Shown: positions 27,277 through 37,660, counted from the first letter of the stretch. The stretch is 64,000 nucleotides of DNA from an uncultured Thermogutta sp. (GCA_937128505.1 CAKZMM010000187.1:28816-92815); one strand, 5' to 3'. The notes: generated by a model from the sequence alone, not told the origin. Numbers and translations are program-made.

Positions 27277-30200
27277 TCACTTCAAGCCGGCCCGCAAATA
27301 ATCGATCGCAAACTCCACATTCGCTCCGCCGGCGATGGGGTCGATCCGCAGGCTTGTGATTGTCTGTCCCTTCCAGGCGGAGTGCCCACCCAGTTCGAGA
27401 CGATACTCGTGCCAATTCCCGTCACCATGAACCGGAAAACGGATCGATTTCGCCTCTGTAAAGTTCGGTTCTTCTGCCGTGGCCCAAAAGAGTTGACCAC
27501 CCCCGAACTGGGAAACTTTCATCCGCAAATAAAGCACAGGTGCCGAATCCCCCGGAACTCTCATGAGCGGACGAATGAGATACGGATCACCGCCGGTTGT
27601 GATACCCAGCAACTCGTCCTCGGAAGTGTGAAACTCGCTGATGTCATGGGCAGCGACCCAACCTTCGGTCGACCGCTCGAATTCGAACGCAATCTTTTGA
27701 GCGAGACTCGGCAGCCTTTCCAGGGCGGCGAACCGCGCAGGCTCCACCACAATTTCGATGGGTCCGGGGTTGGGAATTCGCATGGCCAGAAAATGGTAGC
27801 CGCGATCGAAGTACCAAGACGGTTCATCTAACACCTCTCCCGGTCTGCGCTCGGGCATTATTTGTCCGTTAACACCGACCGCGGTCGGACGATCAATGTT
27901 AGTGACAAGAATCAAGGCCGGTTCCCCCGGGGAAACCACGGCGGCCAGTTCTAGCCGACTTGCCTCCCAGCGTACATTCTGCAAGCGCACCGTCGAACTC
28001 AGGTGCAAACGGTTTCCATCACGAGAGAGGATTGTAGTTTGCGGCTCCGGGTCGCGATCCATCAGCTTTAGCAGGCAATCAATGATTTGCCGCGGGGCGA
28101 AGACCCAGGGACATTTTTCCGCGTCAATCGCACTGATATTGTCGGGCCAAAGCGCGACATTTTCGCCGCCTTGATCTTGCTGGTGAATCGCACTGGTGAC
28201 GATGAGTCGCGCGATTTCGTCCCACGGCAAGCGCCGATCGTACTTGACCAAAGCAAGGAGCGCTTCAGCGTATCGCAAACCATTCCACTGCACGGGTCGG
28301 CCAAACCAGGAGCCTTCATACCACGTGGCTCCAAAAACAGGAATGCTCGCCCCAAGCAAAAACGGTTTTTCCGCGTCTGCCCAAAGGTAGATAAACGGAA
28401 GCCCTCGCCGGGCCCAGAGCACCGCTTCCTCCAGCCAGCGTCGTTCTCCGCTGAACCGATAGGCCTCTAAGAATGCTTCGACAGCTTCGGCTGCCGCCAG
28501 CACATCCGGGGTATGAACCGGAACCTCCCAAACCTGCGCCGCGCGGGGAACCCGAAAACTCTGCATTCGTTCCAAAGTCGGTAGCATCGCTTGATAGGCT
28601 TGCAGATCGCCCGCAATCCGGGCATATCGAAGCACAGCCGTCGCTTTGGCCGCACAAATGCCGATTTCCAACGCTTCATGCGGGCCGAGATCGCGGTAGT
28701 CTTTCCCGACAAAAGGACCGCTACCTTCGCGGTCCGCGTCGTAGCGCCAAGTTCCGTCGGGGGCACGACTCATCAGCAAATTGGCCACAAGAAGCGGGTT
28801 GGCCCAAGCAAGGTCAAATCGCGCACCGTATCGCAGCATATCTAGGCGTGGGGGCTGCTCGATCAATTTGCAGACCAATTCTGCCCGTTGGCGGCATGCG
28901 CGCTTCAGCTCCTCATCTTCCGTAAAGAGTTCCCCTAAGAGCAGGTCGGCACAGAATGCCGCTGGGCGAGCCTTCTGCGAGAGAATCCCGCCATTTTTGC
29001 TGGTCCACCACTCCTGGGTTTGCGCATCCCAAAGCGACTCCAAATAAGCCTGCATTGAGAAGGCGATTTCCCCCGCATAATCCCCATGCGGAAGACGGGC
29101 GGGATCCGGCAATCCGAATGTCCGCAAATACTCCTCAATGGCGGCCAATGAATCTTTTGCCATCCCATCGGCAAAGATTCTGGCCGAAAGCTCGAGCGTC
29201 TGCCCTACCTTCAACGGGTACCCTTTTTCTGCCCGGCGGGAATTGACCGGCGTAAATTCAGGCACCGAAGGCAGGAAAAGGCCCATCAAATGCCCCCGTT
29301 GGTTATTGAAACGATCCGGCGATCCAAACACGAACGCCGGACGATCGCGATTGCCGTCCCATTTTTGATGAACATCCCACAGTAAGCCGACCGTTCCAAA
29401 GTTTCCATGCACCCCCACTGCTGGCACCGTGATCATGTTCGGATGGACCACGTAGCGTTGCTGATCGGGGTGTCCCTCGGCAATATCCAGGCTATCACTT
29501 GAAAGTTCATCCTCAACCAGCCATTCCAGACCCGGGAAAACCGCTTCATCTCGGTCCAAGGCATAGAGCATCGGTCCGTCAAAGCCCAAGATTTCCAGCG
29601 GCTCTTCGCTGCGGAGGCGGTAGGAGGCTTCGACTTGATGGCTTTCCCGTGATAATGCGAACCGGATCTCAATCGAAATCGGCCCGATACCGTCCAGCAG
29701 CAGTTTGCACGGGAAAAACAACTCCGCTTTTGTGTCACTCAAATCGACTTGGGGTTCCGCCGAACAATGAACGACCACTTCCAGAGGTCTCCGCTCCCGG
29801 GCGCGAAATACAAGTTGCGACAGGTACGGCATCCACGCTGCTTGTCGCCAGGAGGACGCCCCCCGCGTTTCAATCAATGCCGGGCCGAATCCTGATTGCT
29901 CCCGCAACCAGATACATCGAAGAGATTCATTTTCCAGAACGGCCCATCCGCTTCCCACGGAGGCATTAAGCCGCCCGGCAGGCTTGCCCACACTTACGCG
30001 TGGTACTACCTTGAGGCTCGAGATTAGCGTTTGGGAAAGGACTTTTCCACGCGATTGTATTGAAACGGTAAGCGGAAAGGTCCCTACCGCGGTCGGCCTC
30101 AATTCAAATTTCAAAATGGTCTTTTGCCGCGGTGGCAAGAAGGCAACCTTTTTCTGGATTTTAGCGTTGGGGCCCTCCAACTCGGCGATGATATCCTGAT

Positions 30201-31239
30201 AAAAAACATCGCCGGTATTTTCCAGCTCGCACTCCACGCCGATTGCTTCTCCGAGGAATGTGACGGGACTCACCGGCCCAAAGCTTCTGATCCGCACCCC
30301 TTCACGCAGCCAAAAAGTTCTCTGCGCAGGCAGCACACCGCCGCTCGCGGACACTTGGATTTTGCCCGGCGTTATCCGCCGTCCGGAAAGGGTCCAGCGG
30401 ATTACCCGCCTTTCACCGGGGCGAAATGTTCCCAGCGATTGTTCGGCCGGTACTGCGGTCAGTCCCTCGGGCACAATGAGCCGCAGTGTGGCATTTTCCG
30501 CCGGCTGATCGCCCGCATTAGTGGCTACGATGCGGACGCTGGCTTCTTCGCCGGGTTGTTGGGGATCTTCATCTAGGGTAATCGTCCCCAATTCAACGAG
30601 CGGGCCCACTTGCTCCAAATATTTGAAATCATCCAAAAGCAACTCCCCTGCCTGGCCGTAAATTCGTGCCGCAAAATGAACCCATTTAACCTTCGGATTC
30701 TGTGTGAAATCGTACTTCAGAAGACCGCGATGCCACTTTCCGTCTCCTATATGCTCTTCCGGCACCTCAAAAGTGGCCCGCGGTGAACCCGTGCGCTCCA
30801 CCGGTTCTTCGTCCATGGGAATGACCGTAACCACGAGCCGCGCATTTTCCGCAGAAATCGCTTTGTACCAAAACTCAACTCCCCCCCGCAGTTGAGTAAT
30901 TAAAGCCGGACGATTTGCCCCCGGATCCCACCCGCGGTTCAATCCCGTCTCGGGGGTTCTTGCATCCGGTGTGCGAAGCAGGCGAAGACTAAACTTGCCG
31001 CTGTGGGCGTCCTCCCACAGCTGTACCGTCCGTCCCACCGGGCCCCAAAATTCAGGAAAACCGTTAGGGGTAAGCCGTTCAAATCCCCCGTTGGTGCAGG
31101 GATTCTCCTCGGCTACTGCCGCTGCACAAATCATCCATGCGAGAAAAGAAAATGCGAGAAAAGAAAATTCGAGAAAACAAAATACGCTTAAGCCGCGCAT
31201 GCCGGAGCGCAAGCGGTGCCCGAGTTGCCTTCGCATCAT
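27277..31239 (-). CDS. Giant secreted protein with CARDB-like domains and a glycosidase-like alpha/alpha barrel
   Basis: About 1320 residues from the ATG at 31239 (GGAAGGG seven bases upstream); an ATG at 31266 is the alternative. The signal peptide contains a tripled motif (FLEFS-FLAFS-FLAW). Then: a beta-sandwich, possibly carbohydrate-binding, about 45-205; two CARDB-like repeats about 215-410 (VRIVATNAGDQPAENATLRL; VECELENTGD); a beta-rich region about 415-700; a helical region about 710-1065 that resembles six-hairpin glycosidase or lyase barrels (HGDYAGEIAFSMQAYLESLW, WYEGSWFGRPVQWNGLRYAEALL); a small beta domain; and a C-terminal sandwich about 1182-1318 (EFERSTEGW ... LFWATAEE ... WHEYRLELGG ... 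FAIDYLR) that matches both sandwich copies in the GH99-like protein at 3.6-7.7 kb. Probably acts on polysaccharide outside the cell; no catalytic residues can be named. Confidence 0.7.
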   Translation of the reverse strand: MMRRQLGHRLRSGMRGLSVFCFLEFSFLAFSFLAWMICAAAVAEENPCTNGGFERLTPNGFPEFWGPVGRTVQLWEDAHSGKFSLRLLRTPDARTPETGLNRGWDPGANRPALITQLRGGVEFWYKAISAENARLVVTVIPMDEEPVERTGSPRATFEVPEEHIGDGKWHRGLLKYDFTQNPKVKWVHFAARIYGQAGELLLDDFKYLEQVGPLVELGTITLDEDPQQPGEEASVRIVATNAGDQPAENATLRLIVPEGLTAVPAEQSLGTFRPGERRVIRWTLSGRRITPGKIQVSASGGVLPAQRTFWLREGVRIRSFGPVSPVTFLGEAIGVECELENTGDVFYQDIIAELEGPNAKIQKKVAFLPPRQKTILKFELRPTAVGTFPLTVSIQSRGKVLSQTLISSLKVVPRVSVGKPAGRLNASVGSGWAVLENESLRCIWLREQSGFGPALIETRGASSWRQAAWMPYLSQLVFRARERRPLEVVVHCSAEPQVDLSDTKAELFFPCKLLLDGIGPISIEIRFALSRESHQVEASYRLRSEEPLEILGFDGPMLYALDRDEAVFPGLEWLVEDELSSDSLDIAEGHPDQQRYVVHPNMITVPAVGVHGNFGTVGLLWDVHQKWDGNRDRPAFVFGSPDRFNNQRGHLMGLFLPSVPEFTPVNSRRAEKGYPLKVGQTLELSARIFADGMAKDSLAAIEEYLRTFGLPDPARLPHGDYAGEIAFSMQAYLESLWDAQTQEWWTSKNGGILSQKARPAAFCADLLLGELFTEDEELKRACRQRAELVCKLIEQPPRLDMLRYGARFDLAWANPLLVANLLMSRAPDGTWRYDADREGSGPFVGKDYRDLGPHEALEIGICAAKATAVLRYARIAGDLQAYQAMLPTLERMQSFRVPRAAQVWEVPVHTPDVLAAAEAVEAFLEAYRFSGERRWLEEAVLWARRGLPFIYLWADAEKPFLLGASIPVFGATWYEGSWFGRPVQWNGLRYAEALLALVKYDRRLPWDEIARLIVTSAIHQQDQGGENVALWPDNISAIDAEKCPWVFAPRQIIDCLLKLMDRDPEPQTTILSRDGNRLHLSSTVRLQNVRWEASRLELAAVVSPGEPALILVTNIDRPTAVGVNGQIMPERRPGEVLDEPSWYFDRGYHFLAMRIPNPGPIEIVVEPARFAALERLPSLAQKIAFEFERSTEGWVAAHDISEFHTSEDELLGITTGGDPYLIRPLMRVPGDSAPVLYLRMKVSQFGGGQLFWATAEEPNFTEAKSIRFPVHGDGNWHEYRLELGGHSAWKGQTITSLRIDPIAGGANVEFAIDYLRAGLK
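31139..31183. repeat. 15-bp unit three times, in frame in a signal peptide
   Basis: GCGAGAAAAGAAAAT at 31139-31153 and 31154-31168 (identical), then TCGAGAAAACAAAAT at 31169-31183. On the minus strand it encodes the repeated pentapeptide of the hydrophobic core of the signal peptide. Confidence 0.85.
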
Positions 31240-32301
31240 TGCATCGCCCTTCCGCTGAAAATGCATCGAAAGTAATTCCCACTAAATTGCCGCAAGTGAA
31301 GCTGGAAAACCGCGAGTCAAACTGGAAATCAGTCTAGCTTAACTTACGCTAAAGTGTGACTTACAGCGTAGCGTAATTTGGCAGGGTACCCCTTGCGGGC
31401 CAACTTGCCCCACACTGTAAGCGCAAAAACTGTAAGCATAAAAAGGTGGCGTCCCGAGGAATCGCACCCCCTGTAAAAAGGGTGAATCAATCCACCCCCG
31501 CGACGGCTTTAATCCCAGCAAGTACGTCGATTTACATCACGGTGTTACGCCACACGGACCCAAAACATACACCCTTTTTCACCGAAATGTTAGTAGTGCG
31601 ATCCGATTTTAGATCCACGGCGCATTTGCAGTTGTGGGGTGGATCCAACGGCTGCAGCACGCGAATGAGTGGAGTCTATCAAGCGAGAATGCCCGGTCAA
31701 TGGAGGCTGTATCCAATTACCCCCAAACTTGAGCCGGGGTTTTGACGGCACAGATTCGGTTGGGTTCCGTTGAGCGGTTATCACGCGGCCGGCGGCAGGC
31801 TCATCAGAGAACGAACGAGATTCGCAGCGGGTTTTTGGTCTCCGAGGCGTACGTTTTTGGGAGGAGAATGTGCTGAGTAAAGCCGGCCTTCACGGCAAGA
31901 AAAATCGCATGCTGGGCAACGCTAATAAGGCAATTTCCTGCAAGGAACGCGCTTGTGCCTCAGTGCTCAACGGAGTTTCTCGGCGGAACCAGTGGGAATG
32001 AGTCACGATCGGTGGAGCCGCGGGAAAACCTTTTCCCCCTGTGCCCCTGTCTACTCCTGGAAGCTGAACTTTGCCGAGCAATCCGCTGCACGCCTCGGGA
32101 TAGAAACTTTTTTGCTGATTGGTAATTTCTTTCTTGTTCTTTCTTGTCGGGGGGCTTCGGCTTGGCTTCAAGCTAAATCGCCTAATCTGGAAGAAAGGAG
32201 GAGAGAGAATCCTATATGGGGAGAAAGGAGGAAAAGGAACCAATTGTGATAGCCATCTTTATGCTGCAAGCGCTTTAGATGGCCGCAAAGCGAAGATCTT
32301 G
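31240..32301. other. 1-kb spacer without a believable gene
   Basis: Contains ACTGTAAGCGCAAAA at 31413-31427 and ACTGTAAGCATAAAA at 31429-31443 (13 of 15 match). No tRNA, terminator or coding region could be supported. Confidence 0.55.
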
Positions 32302-35300
32302 TCATGTCCCATGAATCCACCGACCTTGCCGGCTTTGAGAGGGGAAAAACCGCGGCTCAACGAGGGCGATTCGGGGGTGTAGGGCGCCCCGAGGTATACC
32401 CCCAGCATTTCGCCCGGATTCAGGCTCCTGCAAAGTCGCGGCGACAAAATCGGGTGAATCCGCCGCGACAAATTCCGGTAAATCGAGGAAACCCTTGCGC
32501 GAGGTATCGTGCCGGATTCCTTGTTCGGAAAAAGCGGCGCGCCAAGAATGCGGCGTTTTGGGGGGCATCTGTAGTCCGAATGTCTGAATCAGTTCATTTT
32601 CCGCGGTGGGGCGATCCATGTCTGATGGCGGTGGTTCCACTGCGGGCAGTTCCTCCGGAACGAAAAGTTCCGGCGGAATCTCCACGGCTGGTGGTAGCGA
32701 CTCCGGTTCTGATGATTCGGCACGGCTTGCTGCTTGACCGCCTGTGATCGGGCCGGGGTCGACCCACATGCCGCTTTCATCCAGTTGCATGGTCCCCAGA
32801 TTATAATCCAACACCATGCGTTGAATCTCGTACCGCACCCAACCATCGAGAAACTCGTTTTGTGCCCGAAGCAAGGCATCCAAAGCGGTGACGAGGTCGC
32901 GGGCGGTGGTCGGCCCCAAAGTGAATTCCTCTTGGCCCGGCCGCGGGGGCCGCATCAATTCTAGACGCTGCTGTTCCACCCGACCAATCGCCGTGACCAC
33001 GTTCGCACGTTGCAACTCGAATTGCAGTTGACTTAACTGAATGGCTCGCAGATTTTCCCGGAGAATTTGGCTGACACGATCCTCGAACACGTAATAATCC
33101 CTCCGGGCTCGTTGGTATTGGATGAGTACTTGCCGGTATTGGTTTCGCTCCGCAAGCCGCGTCAGAGGGGCATCGAATTCAACCCCCACCCGAACACTTC
33201 CAGTGGTATTGTGAACCCGATCCAAGGTGCTGCTGGTTGTGGTCAAGTTCCCGTCGAAAACAAGGCTCAAATCGCTCTTCAGCCGATTGGCGATGATTTC
33301 AACCTGCCGCCATTGATCCACCAGCGCCGCCCGCATATTCATCCAGTCCAAGCGGTGGGTCCGTGCGATCTCGAAAGCTTCCTCCGGGGATAGCTCCACC
33401 ACAGTGAGGACCGGTACATCTAGCCGAACTCGCGCTTGGAGTAACGACAGACCGAGGAGTTTGCCGGCCAGTTCGTCCAGGTTGCGCTCCACCAGCGAAA
33501 GAAGCCGGTTCCATTGGGCCAAGTCCATTTCCGCGGTGCGGGTTAGCTGCGGGATATCCGCCAAAAATTTTTGGAGTTCCGCAACCAAGTCGCGCAGCTC
33601 GTTCTGGGCGCCCGGCATTTCGCGAAGTCCTACGAACCACCGCCGGTCGGATTCATCCAGCAAAAATCTTTGCACAAGCTGCTCGACGATCGGCGCATTC
33701 TTGCCAAAAAATTCGGCATGGAGTTCTACGACTCGCCGGCGAAAAGCTTGAGGGTCCACGACACGCGGATCCACATCGCCTTGTTGGAATTCCGGCCGCT
33801 CAGATAAACGTGCAAGCGACTCCTCCCGGCTTGCCGCCGCCTCCACAAGTCGCTGCAAATCCTCGGCAACCCCCTGTAAATGCGTCTCCACCTGCTCGAG
33901 TAAAGGGGGAAGTTTTTCGCCCGTAGCCTCTAGCACACCTGCTGCTTTCGGAATCACTTGGGCGCGGGAAGCCACTGCGGCTGTTTCCGCGTCCTCGACC
34001 AGTTGTTGAGCCTCATCCAGCAATTCGTTCAAAGCCTCCCCCCGCTGATCGGCAGGAAGTTTAGCGGCCTCAGCCGCACCGGCTCGAAGGCTTAAGCCCG
34101 ACTCGGCAAGCTTTCCTTCTCGTAGCGCCAGAGCCAGGGTTAAAACCCTATCGCTCAACCGGTCCAAAGCGGTTGCCAAACTAGCGAGATCTTGAACGGT
34201 GACTGCTTGCGACACCTCTTGTCCGGCTGCTTGGATGCTTGCCAACGCCGCGTTTGCCTCCACAATATCTCGAAGCTCTGCCCACACCTCGCGTATCGGG
34301 TTGATAAGGGAGCTGATTTCGTCCTGAGTTGTGCTCAAATCCGGATCCAAAAGGTCGAAAGCTTGAAGTTGCGGATCCTGAATCCGCACCGGGATCCGCG
34401 GCGGCAAACCCAGCGTGATTTTGTAGGCATCGAGTTGATTCTGGTAGGTATTTTGCCGACTCAACAGTTGCAATTGTGACGTGTAAAGGCTTTGCCGGAT
34501 TTCGTCGACCTGACGCCGGCTGATGCGACCGGCTGCATAAAAGGCATCGATTCTTTCCAAGCTATCCCGTAAGGAAACCACGTTGGCCCGCTGGTTGCGG
34601 ATTTGAAGCTCTTGCTCTAAAAGCGATAAATATCCCCCGACACTGGCCGTTAGCCCCGGTGATGCAGCCCCCAAAGACCAGAGGCCACCTGTGGGTCCGA
34701 GACCGGCGCTGAGTCCCGCCACGACATTGAGGTAAAAACCCTGGCGAAATCGTTCCCATTGACGAATGTTGGCCAAAAGCGAGCGCTCTGCCCGCGTTAG
34801 CTCTTCGAGGATTACCGCGCGACCTGCACCGCGCAAAAGCGGTTGCAAAAACGAAATATTCACAGGCGTGATCGCACTGTAGCCATCCCGTCCCGCAAAC
34901 TGCCATGTGACCGAGTTTGCGACCTCGACGAGAAGCTGTGCCCCGGTGGCGAAGGCGCGTCGAGCACTAATGGGGCTTGAAGTCTGCAAAGTGCTCGAAT
35001 TGCCCGCTCTGCCGCTAAGAGGTCCGCGCCGGGTAAAGAAGGTCGAATTGCCGCCGAAAAACTGCACGTCGAAGCGGAACCGCTCCAGGGTCACGGCCAA
35101 AGCCGATAGATAAAGATCTTCGAGCTCCTGCTGGTATTGAGGCGAATGGAGCAAGGCCAATTGGAAAGCTGTGCGTTGGTCGAGGACCAAAGCGCCGGTT
35201 TCATCGCGGGGGAGGAAACTTTCCCAATCCGGATTCTCCACGCCGCGCGCGCAACCATATTTAGCCTCCCAGGCCCATCCCCGCTTTCCGTCCACCCAGT

Positions 35301-35550
35301 GCATGAGTTGATGGGAAGCAGGGTCGTCGGGGGGCATCGGGGGCCGATCCGGGTGATGGGGATCAAAGAACCGGGACCGAGGATCGGGATCGATGGTAAG
35401 CCGCTCAATACCCCAACGCGGATCGGACGCTTTTTCGCGGATGGTGGCGTATACCTCCGCATCGGCACGCCAACGGTAATGTTCGCGGCTACAACCGGAG
35501 CCAAACCCCACCGCCAGCATTGCTGCAATAAGCACAGCAAGACCTGGCAT
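32302..35550 (-). CDS. Oversized TolC-like outer-membrane efflux lipoprotein
   Basis: About 1082 residues from the ATG at 35550 (GAGG eight bases upstream), which gives a clean lipoprotein signal: MPGLAVLIAAMLAVGFGSGC with Cys 20. An ATG at 35706 with GGAG ten bases upstream would add a 52-residue leader. The first half (about 125-400) has TolC-type features: AFQLALLHSPQYQQELEDLYLSAL, a long helix, FLQPLLRGAGR. Residues about 408-703 are an extra, nearly all-helical segment (EISSLINPIREVW ... LSLVERNLDELAGKL) placed where ordinary TolC proteins pass from their first to second repeat. The second half resumes with LSPEEAFEIARTHRLDWMNMRAALVDQWRQVEI. The C-terminal 100 residues are Pro/Glu-rich. 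Predicted role: outer-membrane exit duct for a transport system. No inner-membrane or adaptor partner is adjacent. Confidence 0.85.
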   Translation of the reverse strand: MPGLAVLIAAMLAVGFGSGCSREHYRWRADAEVYATIREKASDPRWGIERLTIDPDPRSRFFDPHHPDRPPMPPDDPASHQLMHWVDGKRGWAWEAKYGCARGVENPDWESFLPRDETGALVLDQRTAFQLALLHSPQYQQELEDLYLSALAVTLERFRFDVQFFGGNSTFFTRRGPLSGRAGNSSTLQTSSPISARRAFATGAQLLVEVANSVTWQFAGRDGYSAITPVNISFLQPLLRGAGRAVILEELTRAERSLLANIRQWERFRQGFYLNVVAGLSAGLGPTGGLWSLGAASPGLTASVGGYLSLLEQELQIRNQRANVVSLRDSLERIDAFYAAGRISRRQVDEIRQSLYTSQLQLLSRQNTYQNQLDAYKITLGLPPRIPVRIQDPQLQAFDLLDPDLSTTQDEISSLINPIREVWAELRDIVEANAALASIQAAGQEVSQAVTVQDLASLATALDRLSDRVLTLALALREGKLAESGLSLRAGAAEAAKLPADQRGEALNELLDEAQQLVEDAETAAVASRAQVIPKAAGVLEATGEKLPPLLEQVETHLQGVAEDLQRLVEAAASREESLARLSERPEFQQGDVDPRVVDPQAFRRRVVELHAEFFGKNAPIVEQLVQRFLLDESDRRWFVGLREMPGAQNELRDLVAELQKFLADIPQLTRTAEMDLAQWNRLLSLVERNLDELAGKLLGLSLLQARVRLDVPVLTVVELSPEEAFEIARTHRLDWMNMRAALVDQWRQVEIIANRLKSDLSLVFDGNLTTTSSTLDRVHNTTGSVRVGVEFDAPLTRLAERNQYRQVLIQYQRARRDYYVFEDRVSQILRENLRAIQLSQLQFELQRANVVTAIGRVEQQRLELMRPPRPGQEEFTLGPTTARDLVTALDALLRAQNEFLDGWVRYEIQRMVLDYNLGTMQLDESGMWVDPGPITGGQAASRAESSEPESLPPAVEIPPELFVPEELPAVEPPPSDMDRPTAENELIQTFGLQMPPKTPHSWRAAFSEQGIRHDTSRKGFLDLPEFVAADSPDFVAATLQEPESGRNAGGIPRGALHPRIALVEPRFFPSQSRQGRWIHGT

Positions 35551-37660
35551 CGGGCGAGCCTCAAACTGCGTCCGTGTTACTCCAGACTCCCAAGCACATG
35601 GAAAACACTGGTTTCTTGAGGAGAAGGCTTCAGGAGAACGGCCGCGGTGGGGTGCCTCGTTAGAAGCAAGAAATGACCGGCGATTTTGGTTAGCGAGTTT
35701 CGCCATAAGAATAGTACTCCCTACCTCGTCGGCACCATCCCCTCAAAGCCGGTGTGGAACCCCCCGCGTGAACCGCAGGCGTTTGACCGATAACCGTTAT
35801 GGCAGATTGCCGGGATAAGAAGGATTGAGATTAGTAGTTCAACTCCTCCGGTTCTTTATCCTTCTGTTGTGGCGTGCACCAAACCGGGAGACTCAATCGG
35901 GCGTAAAACCCGGTGTTTGATCCTCGGTAAATTGCCCACCAAAATCCGAGTGACCCCTAGGCACGGAATGGCTCTCTTGGAGTCTAAGGAAACCGAGAAG
36001 CAATGCCCCAGTTTGCTGAGTAAAACTACCTATCAAAAAATTACACACCGATTTGTCGAGCAAAAACCCGTGTGATTGTCCGAGGATGCCTTAGGCGAAA
36101 ATACCAATGGCAAAATACCTCTTGAACGGTAGTCGAAAGGAGTTTCGGGCTCGAACCAAAATTTATGCCAAAAAATGCGAAGGGATTTTCTGAGATCGAT
36201 AAAGGTTTTGGACCGAGGAGCGAGCCGAGAAGGGCATCGCGTTTTCCAGATAAGCTGTTGGATCAAGTCCCTACCGACACTAAGTCTTCCCTAAGTCTTC
36301 CGTAACTCTAATGCCTCCGTAGGTAGACTGGGTTTGGACGGGGGACTTTCCCCGAATTCTTATCTGCGTTGATCATTGCTCCCAGAACCTGGGGAACGAC
36401 CGCATCAAGCATCGATTGAAGCTGCTACCGGAGTCTTTGCGAAATAATGGGTTTTAAAATGACGTCTATCGTTTTCTTTCTTCGGTAACAAAATTTATAA
36501 CTTTTGTAAGGTAAGTGATAATAGTGATAGTATTTATAACCTTTTAAACGCCGATGAATGAGATAAGTGTTCGTCATTCTCTCAATGAGCGTTTACAAGG
36601 CTCTGCCAAGTTTGAACGAAGTATGGAAGAAACTGAGTCCTGATGGACGCTCATTCGATCGACTACAAAACCGGAAAACTTTAGAAACTCTCCCACCTTA
36701 ACAACCAAGAGGAATCCGGATCGGCTGTCGGGCCGATTTTTAAGCAGATTTTGAGGGATAGCGGAGGATGGCTTATACCGTCAATGCGTTCATAAATTCA
36801 TTTGGTAATCAAAATAGTCGTCATTGTTGATTTTTTACCGTTTTTCCATCAATCCAATCGTTGCTAATAGCTAAATCCTGCTAATGCTTATCATTCCCCG
36901 TGCGTGTCTCACCCTGTAAAAAACAATGCCAATCGCTCCAGAGTAGTGGTTCTCCGTATCCGTGTGGGTCGCCGTCGATCCCCGTGCCCAATTCCGGGAA
37001 CCCGTACCCGAAAACCAGAAACGGTAAGTGCATATATTTGGTAGGCTTTCCCGAGATACGATTCGCAGCGACTAGCCGCGCGTTAATGGATGGGGAGATT
37101 CGCCGGAGGCACGAGCACCCAAGGCGGTGCAGATGGGCAAAACCCTTTCCGTAGGTGCTCTGGGCGAGAAGGTTTTTTATTACGGTTTTAGGCCTAGACA
37201 TTCACTCCCGAAGTACTTTTGGGCACTCCGGGCCAAGCTCTTTTTGCCTAAATTTTTTATTTGCTGAGTCATTCGGCGAGTGTGGCCAAATCCCGGGTTT
37301 TGCCATGCCAAGGCAGCATGATCGCTAATCCCCTTATTCCGGCTGGTGCCAGCCGGCTCCTAACAACCGCAATTCCAGGCTCGCGATGCCCGCGGCTCCC
37401 TAAGATTGCCCCACGGGGATGCCGCCGAAATGGGTTGCCCCAAGGCGGCTGCTTGACAGGGGTGACCCCCGCAAATAGTATCGAAGTATCCAAGGCCTTC
37501 GGTATTCTCGGCTTCTGAGCGGTTGCTTGTTCTTCTAAACGAGTTTGAGGCCACAACGATCAAGGCTTTTTGGAAACAAGGATTGAGTGGATAGGCTGAT
37601 GGGTTCTTTGCCCGTCGGTAGTTCTCGCTCCGACCTCAAGCAGCAACAGAATCTTCGCTT
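35551..37660. other. 2.1-kb region without a believable gene, partly AT-rich
   Basis: The largest gap in the window. CTAAGTCTTCC is exactly doubled at 36280-36301. An AT-rich stretch at about 36440-36860 contains ATTTATAACTTTTGTAA at 36493 and ATTTATAACCTTTTAAA at 36532, with AGTGATAAT/AGTGATAGT between them. A stem GAGCACC (37113-37119) / GGTGCTC (37154-37160) is followed by a T run near 37171. Two minus-strand open frames (36881-37201; 37269-37556) read somewhat protein-like but are not recognised. Confidence 0.5.
36280..36301. repeat. Perfect 11-bp tandem duplication
   Basis: CTAAGTCTTCC at 36280-36290 and 36291-36301. Confidence 0.75.

Noticed and set aside
36881..37201. Small gene on the minus strand
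   Set aside because: It reads partly protein-like (PTKYMHLPFLVFGYGF) but has no recognisable family, no clear ribosome site, and overlaps a stem-loop and T run.
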